From positions 3,285,001 to 3,349,000 of the forward strand of contig CANXME010000532.1 of NCBI GenBank assembly GCA_948144175.1: a stretch of 64,000 bases of DNA, written 5' to 3'. Made by a program: the position numbers and the translations under genes. The notes below the pieces were generated by a model. It had not been told where the DNA came from and did not search any database. It saw only the letters and a program-made list of their open reading frames with translations. The DNA is from Closterium sp. NIES-65 (taxonomy: Eukaryota > Streptophyta > Zygnematophyceae > Desmidiales > Closteriaceae). Positions 10,769 to 21,849 of this stretch are shown here, piece by piece. Positions within the stretch are counted from its first letter, which is position 1; every line of letters begins with the position of its first letter.

Positions 10769-12522
10769 ATGCTCCACGAGGTGCCGCACGTACGGCTGAC
10801 CGTCCTAAGAGGGATGTGCGCCCTCCTAACCGGCTGACCTATCCGAGCTTTGGGAAGCCGAAGGTGGTACGGGCTGGGAGTGTGGCTGAGCAGTGTGATG
10901 AGGAGGAGATAGCGCACTGCTACTGGGCAGCCGTCCCTGAGCCCAAGACGCTTACTGAGGCCTTGAGTGGGCCCGATGCTGAGAAGTGGAAGCAGAGTGT
11001 GAAGGAGGAGTACGACTCACTGCTGGAGAATGAGACGTGGGAGCTGTGTGAGCTGCAACCTGGGAAGAAGGCAATCTCTTCGAAGCTGATCTTCAGGCAC
11101 AAGTATGGACCTGATGGGGAGCTAACGCGCTACAAGTCAAGGCTTGTCGCTAAGGGGTTCCAGCAGACGAAGGGGAAGGATTTTGATGAGCTCTATGCTC
11201 CTATGGGAAAAGGCACAACACTGAGAGTGTCTTTGGCGATGGCCGCATACCGTGGATGGCGGGTAAAGCAGCTGGACATTACCACCGCCTTCCTCAATGG
11301 AGTCATTCTGGAGGAGTTGTACATGCTGCAGCCTGAGGGGTTGGATGATGGGAGCGGCAGGGTGTGCAGGCTGAAGAAGGCCATCTATGCCCTGAAGCAG
11401 GCTCCTCGTGCATGGTACCACAAACTGGAGGAGACACTGCTGGCTGGGGGGTTCAAGAAGAGTGAGTGCGATCACAGCTTGTTCCTGCTGCAAGAGAAGG
11501 AGCAGTTTCTCATGCTCCTGGTGTATGTGGACGACATACTGCTCTTCTCTGAGTCGTGTGCAATGATTGAGCGTGTGGAGGAGATGCTGGAAATGCAGTT
11601 CAAGTGCTCCAAGATGGGAGACGTGAAGTACTACCTGGGGATGCATGTGGAGAGGGACCTTGACAAGGGAGTGTTGAGGTTGCACCAGAGGAAGTATTGT
11701 GAGGGGCTGGCCGAGAAGTATGGGCTGCGAGATGGAGGGAAGCCAGCCACCCCACTGCCTTCAGGGTTCACCGTAGAGCCCTGTGCTGATGAGGAGGTGG
11801 TGGGAGAGAGTGACAGGAAGCTGTTTCACTCCATGGTGGGGGCACTCAACTATGCGGCTAACCACACGCGGCCTGACATTGCCTTTGCAACATCCAGGCT
11901 TGCCAGTGTGGTTTCTCGCCCCAGTCATGAGCAGCTGGAAGCGGCCAAGAGGTTGGTCCGCTATGTGAGTGCAACGGCATCAGTGGGTTTGGAGTACAGT
12001 GCTGTGCGACAGAGGCTACAGAGGGGTGCAGCTGATTTGAGCAAGGGGGAGATGCGCTTGACTTGCTACACCGACGCTAGCTTCAACTCAGTGAAGACGG
12101 ATGGCACCAGCATTGGAGGCTATGTGTGCCTCTTTGGAGGTGGTGCAGTGAGCTGGCGAAGCAAGAAGCAGAACGAGGTGGGGTTGTCCTCGTGTGAGAC
12201 AGAGTACATGGCCCTGCATCATGGGGCAAAGGAGGTGGTGTGGCTGAGGCGTTTGTTGGAGGAAATTGGAGTGTGTCAGAGGGAGCCGACTGTGATTTTC
12301 TGTGACAATGAGTCGGCGGTGAAGCTTGCGAAGAATGCCTGTCTTCATGGCTTGACAAAGCACATCAGGCCAAAGTGGCATTGGACAAGGAGGCTCCTGG
12401 ACAAGGAGGTGCGACTGGAGATTGTGAAGACCCAGCAGCAGGCAGCTGACATTCTCACCAAACGCCTGGCAGAACCTGAGCATTGGAAGGGCATGAAGCT
12501 TGCTGGGATGAGTGTGCATTGA
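8098..12522 (+). CDS. Copia I Gag-Pol polyprotein (one in-frame amber codon at 8302)
   Basis: This encodes all proteins needed for retrotransposition. The probable ATG is at 8098; the frame meets TAG at 8302-8304 and then stays open to 12522. Numbering below is from M at 8335. A Gag capsid region is followed by a Gly/Arg-rich stretch and the zinc knuckle CWYCKKAGHPWFKC (C184-C197). The protease has DSG at D271. The integrase has W-H-x-R-L-C-H near its start and the catalytic triad D525, D589, E625 (DD35E). A poly-Gln run near 10738-10766 lies in the integrase-RT linker. RT has YVDD at 1064-1067, and RNase H has D1247, E1288 and D1324. All catalytic residues are present. The amber codon lies in the capsid region just before DLILQSV; G has a sense codon there. 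It is either a recent mutation or a readthrough site. Confidence 0.92.
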
Positions 12523-12570
12523 GGGTGCATGCTTGAGCTATGGCATGTGGGATGATGGTTGGCAGCCAGA

Positions 12571-12577
12571 GGGGGAG
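12571..12577 (+). promoter_or_regulatory. Polypurine tract of copia I
   Basis: GGGGGAG lies just before the 3' LTR, the usual plus-strand primer position. Copia G has a comparable AAGGGGGAG at 16748-16756. Confidence 0.75.
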
Positions 12578-12579
12578 TT

Positions 12580-13455
12580 TGTTATGTGATGCTATCATTT
12601 GCATTCACGTCTGTCTGCCTCCCATCATGTGTTCGTGCGTTGCATGTGTGAAATGAGCGTGCGCAAGAATTTGTGTTTTTCTGTGGTTTGGATTTTCTGA
12701 GTGTGTGTGAATGTTATTTGGCTTGAGCAGATATCTGAAGTGACTCCACTGCTCAAGATCTTTCCGACGAGCCAAGAATCGTCGCGATCGGAGCAATATC
12801 AAGAAAGTTACGAACGTTGGAGTTCGTATGCTTTCTGTACTTCGGTTGTGGCGACTATGGGAAGTTGTGGGGTTGACTCAATATGGGGTACAGACTTTTG
12901 GGGGTTGGGAATTCGAACCCATCACTGTAGAATGCTGCCATGTGGTTGGGTGAAGCCAAACCAGGTTGGCAAGTGTGGCCAAGTGGGTTGAGGTGGATGG
13001 CATGAGTTGGGAAAGTGACAAATGTGAAAGTGGGGTTGCCTATGGGGAAGGGAATTGTGTGGCATGGGGTTTCCTTGGTTGGGGAATCTCTTGGGACCTT
13101 CCCTCTCGTCCTCCTCTTCCCTCCTACCTGGTTTAGTGCTACCCTAACTCTCTTGTGTGTAACTTTGTGGAACTTGTGAGAACCATTGTGATTGAGTTAA
13201 GCATGTGGCAGCATACCCCCTAGTGCGCCAAAATTGATAACTCGAGAAATACTCCACCTTATCACACGATTCAACTTGGGAATTGTAGCCATGGATTAGA
13301 GCTACAACATATCTGAGATTCGTGAAGTTTTGACGGTGAGTTTTTTGTCGACGGCGTTTCTTGTGAACTCGACGATTCTGTCCAGAATTTCAAGCCAACG
13401 ATTTTGAGAAATTTAGGCTCCTAATCTTCATTGACTCCGTCCTTAGTCTCTAACA
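12580..13455 (+). repeat. 3' LTR of copia I (876 bp)
   Basis: Same sequence as 6986-7861 with one substitution noticed (G at 13340). It is followed by the GCGCG duplication at 13456-13460, after which copia G coding resumes. Confidence 0.93.
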
Positions 13456-13460
13456 GCGCG

Positions 13461-16400
13461 AACCTGATTTCTACCGACCGGTTGGGAGATGCGGGTGTGA
13501 ACTCCGAGACGATTGGCTCGGAGCGCTATCGTGCCTACAACGATGAGCGCCTCATTTGGGACCTGCAGTGGAAGGGAGATGTCCACAAGCGGATGTGGCA
13601 GATCCCGGTCCTCCCTTGGCGGAAATCGGGCAAGACGGCAGCGGCGGCATCTATGGAGTAGAGTGTCACCGAGGAGGAGCAACAAGGTGTGCAAGGAGAG
13701 GAGCTGATTGGAGGAAGCGCGGCGGTGAAGGCGTCGGCTACCTCGGGCCAAGCGGATTGGGAGACTTGGCATCGGCGGCTCGCACATGTGGCTGTTTCTA
13801 CATTGGAGGTGATGCACAAGGAGAAGTGCGTGCATGGGCTGCAACTGCAAGGAGATGGCACTCACTATGGCAGCTGCAAGGCGTGCATGCAAAACAAGTT
13901 TGCGCGGTTCCCGTTCCCACGAGCGGAGGGATCAGCGAAGGCACCATTGGAGGTGGTGCACATGGACCTGGTGGGTCCTATGAGGACTGAGGGGACTGGG
14001 GGAGTGCTGTAATTCCTTACCATGGTGGATGAATGGAGCCGTTTCACGTGGGCACGTCCCTTGTCCAAGAAGAGCGATGCTGCAGCTGCGATCAAGGAGG
14101 ATTGGTTGCCGATGGTGGAGCGGCAAGCGATGCGGCTGGTGAAGGTGCTAAGGAGCGACCGAGGTGGAGAGTTCCTTGGAGCGGAATTCACCAAGTTCCT
14201 CAAGAGAAATGGCATCCGACATCAGCTGACCTGACCTGGAACACCGCAGTAGAACGGCATTGCTGAGCGTGCCAACCGGACTATTGGCGAGGCGGCTAAT
14301 ACCTTGTTGGGGGCTGCTGGGATGCCCTACAAGTTCTGGCCTGATGCCGTTCGCCATGTCATCACGGTCAAGAACAGGGTCTTGACGCATGTTGGCGACA
14401 AGCATTGGGTGTCGTACGAGCGTTGGCTTGGGAAGAAGCCATCTATTGACATGCTGCGTGTGTGGGGCTGCATGGGGCTTGTGATGGTGCCTAAGGAGCA
14501 GAGGCACAAGCTGGAAGTTGCTGCTGTGTGGGCTGTCCATCTTGGGATGGCTCCTGACTCGAAGGGGTGGCTGATGTGGGACCCCAAGAGCAAGAAGTCG
14601 CTGGTCAGCCGTGACGTCAAGTTTGTGGAGGACGTCATGTACAAGGACTGGCAGCAGCAGCAGCAGGTGCAGATTGGCTTGCGTCTGCAGGAGATTGAGC
14701 GGTCTGCAGTGGAGGAGGTTCAGCTGCACCTTGAGGATCTCCCTGGGTCAGAGCTGACCAGTGACCACAGTGGCGGTGGTGAGCAGCAAGGCGCTGGTCC
14801 TGCTGCAAAGGAGGGGATGGAGGATGAGTCGGCACGTGTGGACTCACCATCTCAGCCAGAGCTTGCTGCAAACGCCAAGAGGAGTGTGCAGAGAGGAGCT
14901 TCACCACATGGGCAGCAGATTGCAACCCGCGAGAAGAGAGTGGCAGCAGCACCCTCAAGGCTGAAGTATAGCCGTTTGGGAGGACCCAAGCAAGGTGCCA
15001 TGGCGGTTCAGGCGGATGAGGGAGAGGATGAGGAGATGGCGTTCTGTTTCTTCACACCCTTGCCTGGAGAACCAGCCACAGTGGAGGAGGCACTGAGTGG
15101 ACCCCAAAAGGAGGAGTGGAAGGCTGCCATGGATGCGGAGTTCAACAGTCTCATTGAGAATGGGACTTGGGAGCTTGTTGAGTTACCCGAGGGGCAACGG
15201 TCGATCAGCAGCAAGTGGGTCTTCAAGGTGAAGAGTGGAGCTGATGGTGCGTTGGAGCGGTTCAAGAGCCGTTTGGTCGCCAAGGGGTTTCAGCAGAAGG
15301 AGAAGGTCGACTTTGGGGAGATCTTTGCTCCCGTTGCTAAGCCATTGATACTGAGAACTTTGATGGCTGGCGCAGCTGTGAAGGGATGGCACGTGAAGCA
15401 GATGGATATCACCACTGCGTTCCTAAATGGAGTACTGCTGGAGGATATCTACATGGCGCAGCCCGACGGCTATGAGGATGGGACCAGCCGGGTATGCAAG
15501 CTTAAGAAGGCCATCTATGGCCTTAAGCAAGCACCCAGGTGTTAGTACGAGAAGCTAGAGGAGGTGCTGCTGGGTGGAGGCTTCAAGACGTCCCAGGCGG
15601 ATCACAGCTTGTTTCTGCTTGGAGAGGGGGAGCAGTTGCTTTTGCTGCTGGTGTATGTCGATGACATTCTGCTGTTCTCACCCTCCATGGAGCAGATTGA
15701 GAGGACACAGAAGCTGCTGATGGACAACTTCAAGTGCAAGATGCTGGGGGATGTCCACTACTACTTGGGGCTGCAGATTGAGAGGGATGTTGAGAGGAGG
15801 TGGCTGAAGGTGCATCAGTCACACTACATCTTTGGTGTCATGGAGCGGTATGGTGTGACTGGGGGTCGCACTGTGATGACACCGTTCCCTGCAGGCTTCA
15901 AATTGAAGAAGGCAGCTAAGGAGGATGATGTGCTTGAGGATGAGCAGCAAAATGAGTACCAGTCACTCATTGGGAGTGTGATGTATTCAGCTGTGCATAC
16001 GCGACCTGATGCTTCATTCGGAGTGGGGCAGCTGGCCAGAGCTGTGCAACGGCCCACTGTGGAGCAGTTGGAGGTGGCAAAGCGCTTGGTGCGCTACCTT
16101 GGATCAACGCCATCTGCTGGTGTTCAGTTTTCAGCTGGCGGCCAACTGAAACAGATTGGAGCAGATGGGGTCACGCCTGGTACCTTGAAGCTGTCGTGCT
16201 TCACGGACGCCACATGGGCCTCAGAGGATGAGGATCAGTCATCGGTTGGTGGCTTTGTGTGCATGGTCGGAGATGGACCAGTGAGCTGGAGATCCAAGAA
16301 GCAGAGTGAGATTGCTCAGTCTTCCGGAGAGGCAGAGTACATGGCGATGTACCATGCCATCAAGGAGATCGTGCTCTTGAGGAAGCTGCTGGAGGACATG

Positions 16401-16658
16401 GGAGCTGAACAGGAGGGACCTACACCACTTTTCTCCGAGAGCGAGGCTGCTATTGGCATGGCCAATAATCCTATCCTGAATGGGCTGAACAAGCACATGA
16501 AGATAAAGTGGCACTGGGTGAGGCAGATGGTGAAGGAGGGAGCTGTTGAGCTTCACCATGTGAAGGCTAGCAAGCAGACGGCAGATTTTCTCACCAAGAG
16601 ACTTCTCGAGAGCGCACATTGGAAGTGTGCTAAGATGTGTGGCATGGCATTGCACTAG
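13461..16658 (+). pseudogene. Copia G integrase, RT and RNase H (right part of split polyprotein)
   Basis: This continues the G frame in register after copia I. Stops break it at 13659, 14010, 14232, 14250 and 15543; two look like Gln or Trp codons turned to TAG. Integrase features are WHRRLAHVAV, HMDLVGPM (first Asp), RSDRGGEFLG (second Asp) and GIAERAN (Glu). A linker with QQQQQ follows at about 14650, and then RT with LVYVDDILLF near 15650. RNase H has CFTDATWAS, SSGEAEYMAM and ADFLTKRL, and the frame ends at 16658. The third acidic RNase H position reads SESEAA where C-D-N-E is usual, which would lose an active-site Asp. The copy is broken but recently enough that domains are easily read. 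Confidence 0.88.
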
Positions 16659-16758
16659 TGAGGGCAGCAGTGTCATGAATGCATGTGTGATTGTGTGCAT
16701 GAGACTATGCATGTGTGTGAGTGTGTGTGCATGCAGTCCGTTAGTCTAAGGGGGAGTT

Positions 16759-17529
16759 TGTTGGATGCACGTCATTCTGAGTGCATGTCATCGTAACGTC
16801 CTGCCGAGTGCTCGTGCTATTTGTGCTTGCATGATTTGCATGAGCGTATGTCATTGTGCATGGCTGTTGGATATTACCATCTCTGTGTTTTTCTCCAAGT
16901 CTAAATGCTTGATCATGCAGGATAAATCCAGAGCTTTCCAACGACACCAAGATCGCCTTATTCCGACCAAGATCGCCCAAGTTACAAGATTTCCAAGATT
17001 TGGATTTCTTATTACCTTTTGGGGTTATATCTAATTTGGGTGATTACTTGGGACATGACTATAAAGGCATCTTTGGTTGGGTGGTTAGGAAGGCAACTTT
17101 GACTTTTGGATTGGGGTGGCTAGAAGTTTCTAGCTTGGGTTGCAAACGTTGCAACACCTAGGCAAAATCCAACTAGATTGGATTTTGCATGTGACACCTC
17201 AAGGACCTCATGATGAGGGTTGCATCCTTGCTGCTGGGAAGGTTCCTACCATCCTTCCCTAGCTCTTGGAGAACCCCTTCTCTCTCATGGTTCTCTTGGA
17301 GTCCCCAACTCCAACTTTCTATGCCTTAATGCTTGTACTTCCTCCACCATACTAGTCATGCGGCTGCTGGACGTTTTTACTTGGTTCTCACTCTCTAGAC
17401 CATCTTAATGACTGATTCAACTTGGAGATGGTAGCTAATTCTGAGGCGCACAATCCTAGTGAGCGGATTTGCGTTTAGTTGAGTAATGAGTTTGTCGTAA
17501 GCTCTCAAAGTGACGGATCCTGAACAACA
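16759..17529 (+). repeat. 3' LTR of copia G
   Basis: Starts TGTTGGATGCACG after the polypurine tract at 16748-16758 and ends GATCCTGAACAACA. It is followed by TTGCC (17530-17534), the copy of the target duplication. The 100 bases between the RNase H stop and the polypurine tract are TG-rich non-coding sequence. Confidence 0.9.
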
Positions 17530-18222
17530 TTGCCGCCGCGGCGCCAATGAGTGAGAGCGCGATCGATTTCGTACTCTGGTTCATCTTGTACGAGAACAGG
17601 TGGTGGTGGCGGTAGCTGCCGTCCTTGGAACTATTGGTTGGGGTCCTTGTAGGGCTTCAGTAGATGAACATGGAAAGCGTTGTGAAGCTTCCACGTAGTA
17701 GGTAAGCGCAAGCGGAAAGTTAAGTGAGTGAGGTTCAAGTTGCGCGTGTCGAGGAGCACCTGATTTCCGACTGCTACTGAATGATCACGTTGCTGGTGAT
17801 CGGCATACTGCTTATGGGAGTTCTGCATCGTGGTGAGACGTCGCTGGGTCTTCTCCCATATCTGTTGCATGGTGGTGACGAAGTCGTGTGCTGGCGTGGT
17901 TGGCTGCTGTGGTATGAATGGTTCTAGTCCATAACATAGGAAGAAAGGAGATTTCCCTGTGGCCGCATGTGACGCGTTGTTCTACGCGAACTCTGGGGTC
18001 GGTAACTGTTGATCCCAATGGTTGACGTCGTCTTTCACAGCTGTGCGCAGTAACTCTTTAACCACTTGATTCAGTCGCTCTTTCTGTCCATTAGTCTGGG
18101 GATGGTACGGTTAAGATATTGCAAGCTTTTTCCCCAACAATCTCATGAGTTCCCTCCAAAACTTACTAGTGAATTTTGGGTCTTTGTCTGAGATGAGTGT
18201 AGCGGGGATGTCATGGATAATG
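17530..18222 (-). pseudogene. Gypsy H integrase fragment (right half of split element)
   Basis: The minus strand continues the gypsy H frame interrupted at 4676. It encodes the integrase C-terminal region with WKLHNAFHVHLLKPY, upstream VGNQVLLDTRNL, the WEKTQRRLTTMQNS block, and a region containing VNHWDQQLPTPEFA. The last two are separated in H by about 60 residues that gypsy K lacks. Upstream is the end of the catalytic core. Stops interrupt it, for instance in the segment after EFA. Homology to gypsy K (about 22.0-22.55 kb) ends abruptly near 18222, so H is truncated here. Confidence 0.8.
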
Positions 18223-18261
18223 ATGATACCTCTAAACCCTAAACCCTAAACAACTTGTCGT
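18223..18261. other. Junction with telomere-like CCCTAAA motif
   Basis: Between the truncated gypsy H and the first copia A sequence lies CTAAACCCTAAACCCTAAAC (18233-18252), about two and a half copies of the plant telomere repeat. It looks like filler DNA at a breakpoint or a short interstitial telomere patch. No other feature is seen. Confidence 0.5.
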
Positions 18262-18501
18262 GGCCCTTACCCTGCCGACGCGCCACGGCCCTGCCCCACT
18301 AGTCGCAGCCTCTACCCTCCCCTCCCGTCACTTGTAAGCGCACCGCCGCACCTGCGCCGCCCTACCGAGCCGCGCCGCCCTCCCGAGCCGCGCCGCCCTG
18401 CCGAGCTGCGCCGCCCTGCCGAGTCGCGCCGCCCTGCCGAGTCGCGCTGCTACTGCTGCTGCTGCTGCTGCTGCTAGGCTACTGCTGCTGCTCCTGCTGT
18501 C
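18262..18501 (+). repeat. Copia A leader with C-rich minisatellite and CTG run
   Basis: About six copies of an 18-bp GCGCCGCCCTGCCGAG-like unit lie at about 18345-18445, followed by CTGCTG repeats to 18500. The position directly upstream of the gag ATG matches the minisatellite-bearing leaders of BIG, C and the TRIM-like element. Confidence 0.65.
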
Positions 18502-20171
18502 ATGGCCAGCCCTAATGTCCTTACCTTCGATGTTGAGGGTCGAGCGGTCGATTTCGAGGTCTGGGTCGATGATCTGCAACTTTTCCTGCAGTGTGACTCT
18601 AGGGACGGAGTCTCACTGTTCGATCACACGTCCGGCGTCTCTATTGCATCTGCTGCCGATGCTGACAGTGCACTCCGCTCGCAATGGACCACGCGCGATG
18701 CTGCTGCTCGTCTTGCTGTTCGTAGTCACCTGTCGTCTGCTGAGCGCGCACACTTTAGCCAGTACAAGACTGCTAAGACTCTGTATGACGCTGTTGTTGC
18801 GCGCTACTCCTCCCCTGCCACTGCTGCCCTTAGCCGCCTCATGCTGCCGTACATTTTCCCTGACCTAGCCACCTTTGCCACGGTCGCTGACCTCATTACG
18901 CACCTCCGCACTAGTGACACCCGCTACCGCGCTGCGCTTCCTCCCGAGTTCTGCGCTACGAACCCCCCCCTATGTACATCACCCTCTACTACCTCGTCAC
19001 CCGGCTCCTTGACTCCCTTCGCTCAGTCAGGGACCACTTCCTCTCCCTTTGCCTCACCACGCTCATCGTTGACCTCCTCGAGGAGCACCTCCTAGCAGCT
19101 GAGAACAGTATAGTCGCTGTAGGAGCCTCTCGTGGTGACCCTCGTGCCCCTTTCTTTGAGGGGTGCTCCCCCGTCCCCCTTTTGCCCTCTGTTGCCTCTG
19201 CTGCTGCTGTCGACCTCGTTAACACCGAGTCGGTTGGCGCTGCGTCTGCTCCCAGTGGGAGGCGCCGCAGCGGCAGGAGCAAGGGGGGTAAGGGTGTAGG
19301 AGGAGACAGCGGGGGCGGCGGTGGTGGCGGTGGAGGCGGCGGCGGGGGTGGGGGTGGAGGTGGGGGTGGTGGTGGGAGTGGGGGCTTCGGTGGCGGCGGT
19401 GGAGGTGGAGGCGGCAGCGGCAACGGCAGTGGGGGTGGCGGAGGTGGCAGCGGCGGTGAGGGTGGTGGCGGCGGTGGTGCTGGTCGGGGTGGCGGTGTGC
19501 AGCGGGGAGGTCTTGGTGGTGGCCAGCGCCAGCAGCAGCAGCGTTCTCGTGAGACCCTCTCGCCCCAGCTACTTTGTGAGTGGTACACTGGGCGTGGGAG
19601 GTCTGGGGGTGCTGGTCCTTGTGCTTACGTTCTCCGCACCGGCGAGCGCAGTGGGGAGACGTGCGGGGGACCGCACGCCACGCACCGCTGTTTCGGCCGC
19701 CTGAGTGACGCTTGGCGTACACAGTTTCCAGAAGCCACTGAGCTCCCTCGCTGGGGATATCTGCTTAAGTCGCGTGTTGCTATCTTTCATCTTGATTATG
19801 ATGCTATCCTTGCTGCTATGTATGCTGTGACTAGTAGTGCTGAGGGTGAATGTTACCTGTGTGTTCCGCCCGACCCAGGCATTGAGGCTGCTGCTCTAGG
19901 TGCTAGTGAGTCTGCTGCTCCAGGTGCTGGTGAGTCTGCTCTCTCAGGTACCGCGTCGGCTCAGGCCTTGCACATGTTCACCCTTGCCTCGCGTTCTTCC
20001 CGCTACTTCTTTCGCGACTGCACCACTCTCTCGCCGCTCAGTCGACCACCCTGGCTGACCCCTCTGTTGGTCTGGTCCTTGCACACTCCTCCACGGTTCT
20101 GCCGTGTCCGGCGGTCCCGTCTGGCTCTCTGTCTGGTCTCCACCTCCCCTCGTTCTCCACGAACTTGGTGA
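18502..20171 (+). pseudogene. Copia A Gag and protease region (frameshifted)
   Basis: The ATG at 18502 begins MASPNVLTFDVEGRAVDFEV, a Gag start shared with BIG and C. After about 155 codons the frame shifts at a run of eight C (18963-18970); the Gag continues in the -1 frame from MYITLYYL at 18972. A long Gly-rich tract (about 19310-19500) and a short Gln run come next, then LSPQLLCEWYTGRGRSGG and the expanded knuckle CAYVLRTGERSGETC-GGP-H-ATHR-C. The protease DSGAS is mutated (LASRSSRYFFRDCTT). A second frameshift lies near 20045. The same C8 shift occurs in copia C. Confidence 0.85.
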
Positions 20172-21449
20172 GTGGCGCTGACCTTCAGGACGCTGGAGGT
20201 CAGCGGGTGACCCACTGTTCGTGCACTCGGACGGGCCGGCACCTGGCCATATTCACTCGTCAGCCTGGGTCTAGCCTGTACACCCCGACTACCGGGTCTC
20301 CTCCCATTCCTACATCTGGTCACGTAGCTGCGTCGGGCCAGGTGTTTGCTGCAGCGTCCCTGTATGGTCCTGGGTCTGCCCCCTACTCGTGTTGCCTCCT
20401 GTCTCATCAGACTCTTCTCTGGCACCACCACCTTGGTCACCCCTCCCTGCCTCATCTCCGAGGCATGGCCTCCCGTGTCCTTGTCACTGGTCTTCCCCGG
20501 TCTCTCCCTCCCCTTCCCCGGGGGCCTGCCCCTACCTGCGTTCCTTGCGTCGAGGTGCGGCAGTGCGTCGCTCCTCACTCCTCTGAGTTTCCTCCGACGG
20601 AGGCTCCCCTGCAGACTCTTCACATGGACGTGTGGGGCCCAGCCACCGTCCGTGGTCAGGGTCACGAGCGCTACTTTCTGCTGGTCGTTGACGACTACTC
20701 GCGTTACACCACAGTCTTCCCCTTGCGCCGCAAGGGTGAGGTCACTGTGGTCCTGATCGATTGGATCCGCGCAGCCCGTCGCCAGCTCAGCGAGAGTTTC
20801 GGCTCGGACCTTCCTGTTCTGCGTCTGCACTCCGACAGAGATGGAGAGTTCTCCTCCGACCTTCTACGAGCCTTCTGTTGTGCAGAGGGCATCCGCCAGA
20901 CGTTCACGCTTCTGGCCTCTCCTCAGCAAAATGAGATTGCTGAGCGCCGCATTGGCATGGTCATGGACGTCGCTCGTACGTCCATGATCCATGCGGCTGC
21001 TCCCCATTTTCTGTGGCCGTTCGCAGTTCAGTACGTGTCACATCAGCTCAACCTCCAGCCCCGGGTCTTCATGCCGGAGACCTCACCTTTGCTGCGGTGG
21101 ACGGGGAAGGTTGGCGATGCGTCTGCATTCCGTGTCTGGGGATCTCGAGCTTTCCGTGTCTGCGGACAAGCTGTTCTCCCATGCTGTTCCGTGCGTCTTC
21201 CTTGGCTTCCCCCCTGACGCGCCTGGTTGGCACTTTTACCACCCCACCTCGCGCCATGTTCCGTCCTCTCACGACGTCACGTTTGACGAGTCGGTTCCTT
21301 ACTACCATCTCTTCCCCTACCGCACTACCCCCCTTCCCTCCCCGCCGCTCTTCCTCGTACCAGGTCCTCCTCCAGTATACCCCCTTCCCCCTCAGGGACC
21401 TGCCCCCTCAGGTGTGTCCCAGGTAGACGCAGTCGAGCTTGTCGAGGTA
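20165..21449 (+). pseudogene. Copia A integrase (frameshifted, cut by gypsy K)
   Basis: It contains LLWHHHLGHPSLPHLRGM (zinc-binding N-terminus), HMDVWGPA (first Asp), RLHSDRDGEFSS (second Asp; the usual R-G-G-E-F is R-D-G-E-F) and SPQQNEIAERRIG (Glu, with N-G changed to N-E). A frameshift near 21130 moves the C-terminal part into another frame. That part ends GVSQVDAVELVEV, where BIG has GVSQVDAVEPVKV, and copia A coding resumes at 34298. Confidence 0.85.
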
Positions 21450-21812
21450 CGTGAGGATCTTAGATCGAGCTCATAAAAGAGAATGTGAATTGAATGAATC
21501 ACCTGGGTACAACACGAGGCTATATATAGGCTCGACACAAGGCCCCGTAACCAGGTGTTACGCGAAGGTTCCGCGGGCCGCGTAGCGTCCCGAACAAATT
21601 CTTACCGAATTTGGTAGAAGGCAATTCGGTGGCAACCGAAAAGCCAGAATTCGGTGCACGCAACCTAGCTCGGTGCTATAATAAAATATAGGAAAGCACC
21701 TAGCCTAGGAAATCAAGCAATTCATGCATGCATATAATTATCCTATGCTAGAAATAGCATAATAAAGTAAAGGCAAGCAAGCATAGCTGGCATAAGCCGT
21801 CGTACTCTCACA
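21450..21812 (-). repeat. 3' LTR of gypsy K (363 bp)
   Basis: The plus strand starts CGTGAGGATCT (the first base differs from the TG expected from the other copy) and ends ACTCTCACA. It contains TATATATAG at 21521-21529, a TATA-like promoter core conserved in all three gypsy LTRs in the window. The minus-strand G-run at 21813-21826 is the polypurine tract. Confidence 0.88.
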
Positions 21813-21849
21813 CGTCCCCCCCTCAAAGCTGAGTGGCTTGAGAAACACC

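Larger units (their letters stand above)
6986..13455 (+). mobile_element. Copia element I, young full-length insertion inside copia G
   Basis: A complete plus-strand Ty1/copia element with 876-bp LTRs, initiator-Met primer site, a long gag-pol frame and a polypurine tract, flanked by GCGCG. The two LTRs appear identical except C at 7746 versus G at 13340, so the insertion is recent. The only coding defect I see is one in-frame TAG in gag (8302-8304). Confidence 0.93.
4677..17529 (+). mobile_element. Copia element G, full length with LTRs, carrying nested copia I
   Basis: A complete plus-strand Ty1/copia retrotransposon with 5' LTR 4677-5435, primer-binding site, gag-pol, polypurine tract and 3' LTR 16759-17529. 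It is flanked by the 5-bp duplication TTGCC and sits inside gypsy H. Its coding frame is interrupted at 6985 by copia I, with GCGCG duplicated at 6981-6985 and 13456-13460. The LTRs differ in length (759 versus 771 bp) and at many bases, and the polyprotein has several in-frame stops, so it is clearly older than I. Confidence 0.9.

Noticed and set aside
19219-19722. Antisense open frames opposite the Gly-rich Gag tracts (also 60059-60656 and 31034-31705)
   Set aside because: GGN repeats on one strand give CCN/NCC frames without stops on the other. Their composition (His, Pro, Arg, Thr) mirrors the sense repeat.
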